In this document: positions 62,113 through 64,000 of the stretch, piece after piece
Layout: every line of letters begins with the position of its first letter
Numbering within the stretch: the stretch's first letter is position 1
Assembly (NCBI RefSeq): GCF_001485535.1
Contig: NZ_BCMZ01000001.1
Coordinates: 372,001-436,000, forward strand
Reading direction: 5' to 3'
Origin: Halobacterium sp. CBA1132
Lineage (GTDB): Archaea; Halobacteriota; Halobacteria; Halobacteriales; Halobacteriaceae
Length of the DNA: 64,000 nucleotides
The notes under the pieces: generated by a model
What the model saw: only the letters and a program-made list of their open reading frames with translations
What the model was told of the DNA's origin: nothing
The model's database searches: none
Program-made: the position numbers and the translations under genes

Positions 62113-63171
62113 ATGTCGAGTGAGTTCGTCACGCCGCCCGCGATGGAGCCCGGCGATTCCGTCGCCGTCCTCGCGCCCTCTTCCGGTGGCGCCCACGACG
62201 CACCGCACCTCCTGGAACTCGGCCTGCAGCGACTCCGAGACGTCTTCGACCTCGACCCCGTGGTCTACCCGACAGCCCGGCAGAGCGACTCATTCCTCCG
62301 GGACAACCCGCGGGCGCGGGCCGCCGACATCCACGCGGCGTTCCGCGACCCCGACATCGCGGGCGTGTTCGCGACCATCGGTGGCACCGACCAGCTCCGC
62401 GTCCTGCGCCACCTCGACCCCGAGGTGCTGGGCGAACACCCGACGCGGTTCTTCGGGATGTCCGACAACTCGAATCTCGGGCTCTACCTCTGGACGCACG
62501 GCGTCGTCTCGTACAACGGCGGCCAGCTACTGAACGAGATAGCGACCCCGGGCGGCGTTCCCGAGTACACCGAACGGTACTGCCGGCGGGCGTTCTTCGA
62601 GGACCAGCTCGGCGAACTCGAATCCGCCGACGAGTGGAGCGACGCGCCGAGCCACTGGTGGACGGACCCGAGCCTGCTCGGCGAGCGCCCCGAGTACGAA
62701 CCCAATCCGGGGCGCCGATGGGCCGGCGGCGAGGACGCCGTCTCCGGGCGGCTGTGGGGCGGGAGCCTCGCCATCGTCGACTGGCACCTCGCCAGCGACC
62801 GCTACCTCCCGGCGCCCGAGCGACTCGACGGCGCGGTCCTCTGTATCGAGACGGCCGAAGACCTCCCGAAGCCGATGATGGTCGGCGCGACGCTGATGGC
62901 GATGGGGGAACGCGGGCTGCTGGAGCGGTTCTCGGGCGTGCTCGTCGGGCGGCCGCCGACCCGGAGCTACCTCGACGAGCCACCGGAACCCCAGCGCCGG
63001 CGGTACCGCGAGAACCTCTACGACGCCGTCGTGGAGTGGGTCGGGCGGTACAACCCCGACGCGCCCGTGGTCTGCGGACTCGACTGGGGGCACACCAACC
63101 CCGTCGCACCGCTCCCGGTGGGCCGCGAGGTCGAAATCGACCCGTCGAGCGAGCGCATCGTCGTGCGGTAG
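62113..63171 (+). CDS. S66-family LD-carboxypeptidase-like protein
   Basis: A 352-residue serine peptidase of the MccF/LdcA type: GDSVAVLAPSSGG at the N-terminus, FATIGGTDQLRVLRHLD, the nucleophile serine in FFGMSDNSNLGLYLW, then LWGGSLAIVDWHLAS and the late catalytic histidine in CGLDWGHTNPVAPLPVG. Archaea lack murein, so the substrate is not a peptidoglycan peptide; MccF-like members cleave toxic aminoacyl nucleotides, which is one possibility. A CGCTTTTGTG box lies 27 bases upstream of the ATG. Confidence 0.9.
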   Translation: MSSEFVTPPAMEPGDSVAVLAPSSGGAHDAPHLLELGLQRLRDVFDLDPVVYPTARQSDSFLRDNPRARAADIHAAFRDPDIAGVFATIGGTDQLRVLRHLDPEVLGEHPTRFFGMSDNSNLGLYLWTHGVVSYNGGQLLNEIATPGGVPEYTERYCRRAFFEDQLGELESADEWSDAPSHWWTDPSLLGERPEYEPNPGRRWAGGEDAVSGRLWGGSLAIVDWHLASDRYLPAPERLDGAVLCIETAEDLPKPMMVGATLMAMGERGLLERFSGVLVGRPPTRSYLDEPPEPQRRRYRENLYDAVVEWVGRYNPDAPVVCGLDWGHTNPVAPLPVGREVEIDPSSERIVVR

Positions 63172-63210
63172 AGCGTGCGAACTAAGGCGCCGTCCCCCGT
63201 CGGTTCGGCT

Positions 63211-64000
<790 letters not shown>

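Overview
The window is chromosomal DNA from a halophilic archaeon of the class Halobacteria. The evidence is a GC content in the high sixties, proteins crowded with Asp, Glu and Ala, archaeal information-processing genes (TFB, SMC/ScpA, type IA topoisomerase, NreA, GatB, PolX with a PHP domain), an AglD-like glycosyltransferase, a PGF-CTERM-like surface protein and many families known only from haloarchaea. More than forty starts have a T/A-rich box about 26-30 bases upstream, which is the haloarchaeal leaderless promoter layout. The genus cannot be fixed from the sequence; Halobacterium or a close relative is a guess. Nearly all of it looks like core chromosome. No rRNA, tRNA, CRISPR array or complete insertion sequence was recognised. 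| Layout: 1-5.3 kb holds a cut-off aroD, tfb, a BtuF-like protein, an ITPase/XTPase and an AglD-like protein. 5.4-10.5 kb holds a winged-helix regulator, a stomatin/NfeD pair, a 61-bp tandem array, pyruvate kinase and a GYD protein. 10.5-19.1 kb holds a hairpin-rich gap, metG, membrane proteins, mfnA, an M48 protease and ppsA. 19.2-31.9 kb holds a PhzF protein, a Tat-type lipoprotein hydrolase, a phosphoribosyltransferase, mtnP, the small coiled-coil protein-smc-scpA operon and gatB. 32-38 kb holds topA, interrupted by a 536-residue intein, then a zinc-ribbon microprotein and nreA. 38-46 kb holds a CPBP protease, a chemotaxis-type transducer, a 54-bp tandem array, the DUF5788-polX-Mut7-C operon and a large inverted intergenic element. 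46.3-53.6 kb and 57.3-64 kb hold acyl-CoA metabolism: methylmalonyl-CoA mutase small subunit, MeaB, thiolase with its DUF35 partner, acyl-CoA dehydrogenase, an acetyl-CoA-type synthetase and the start of the mutase large subunit. 53.8-57.3 kb holds a squalene/phytoene synthase, a truncated AMP-ligase-like protein and a compact operon of a 50-codon ORF with two paralogous acetyltransferases. | How the genes fit together: ppsA and pyk drive opposite directions of the PEP-pyruvate step. Synthetase, acyl-CoA dehydrogenase, thiolase and B12-dependent mutase with its MeaB chaperone fit short-chain or branched acyl-CoA and propionyl-CoA breakdown. SMC, ScpA and the small coiled-coil protein form a chromosome-condensation operon. 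PolX and NreA are repair proteins. | The most unusual features are the intein, which carries two extra DNA-binding helix-turn-helix regions around its homing endonuclease; short palindromes inside extra in-frame segments of metG, polX and the acetyl-CoA synthetase gene; a family of intergenic elements with matching ends; two related tandem arrays; and the coupled small-ORF/GNAT/GNAT operon. I found no clear sign of a wholly new multi-gene system.
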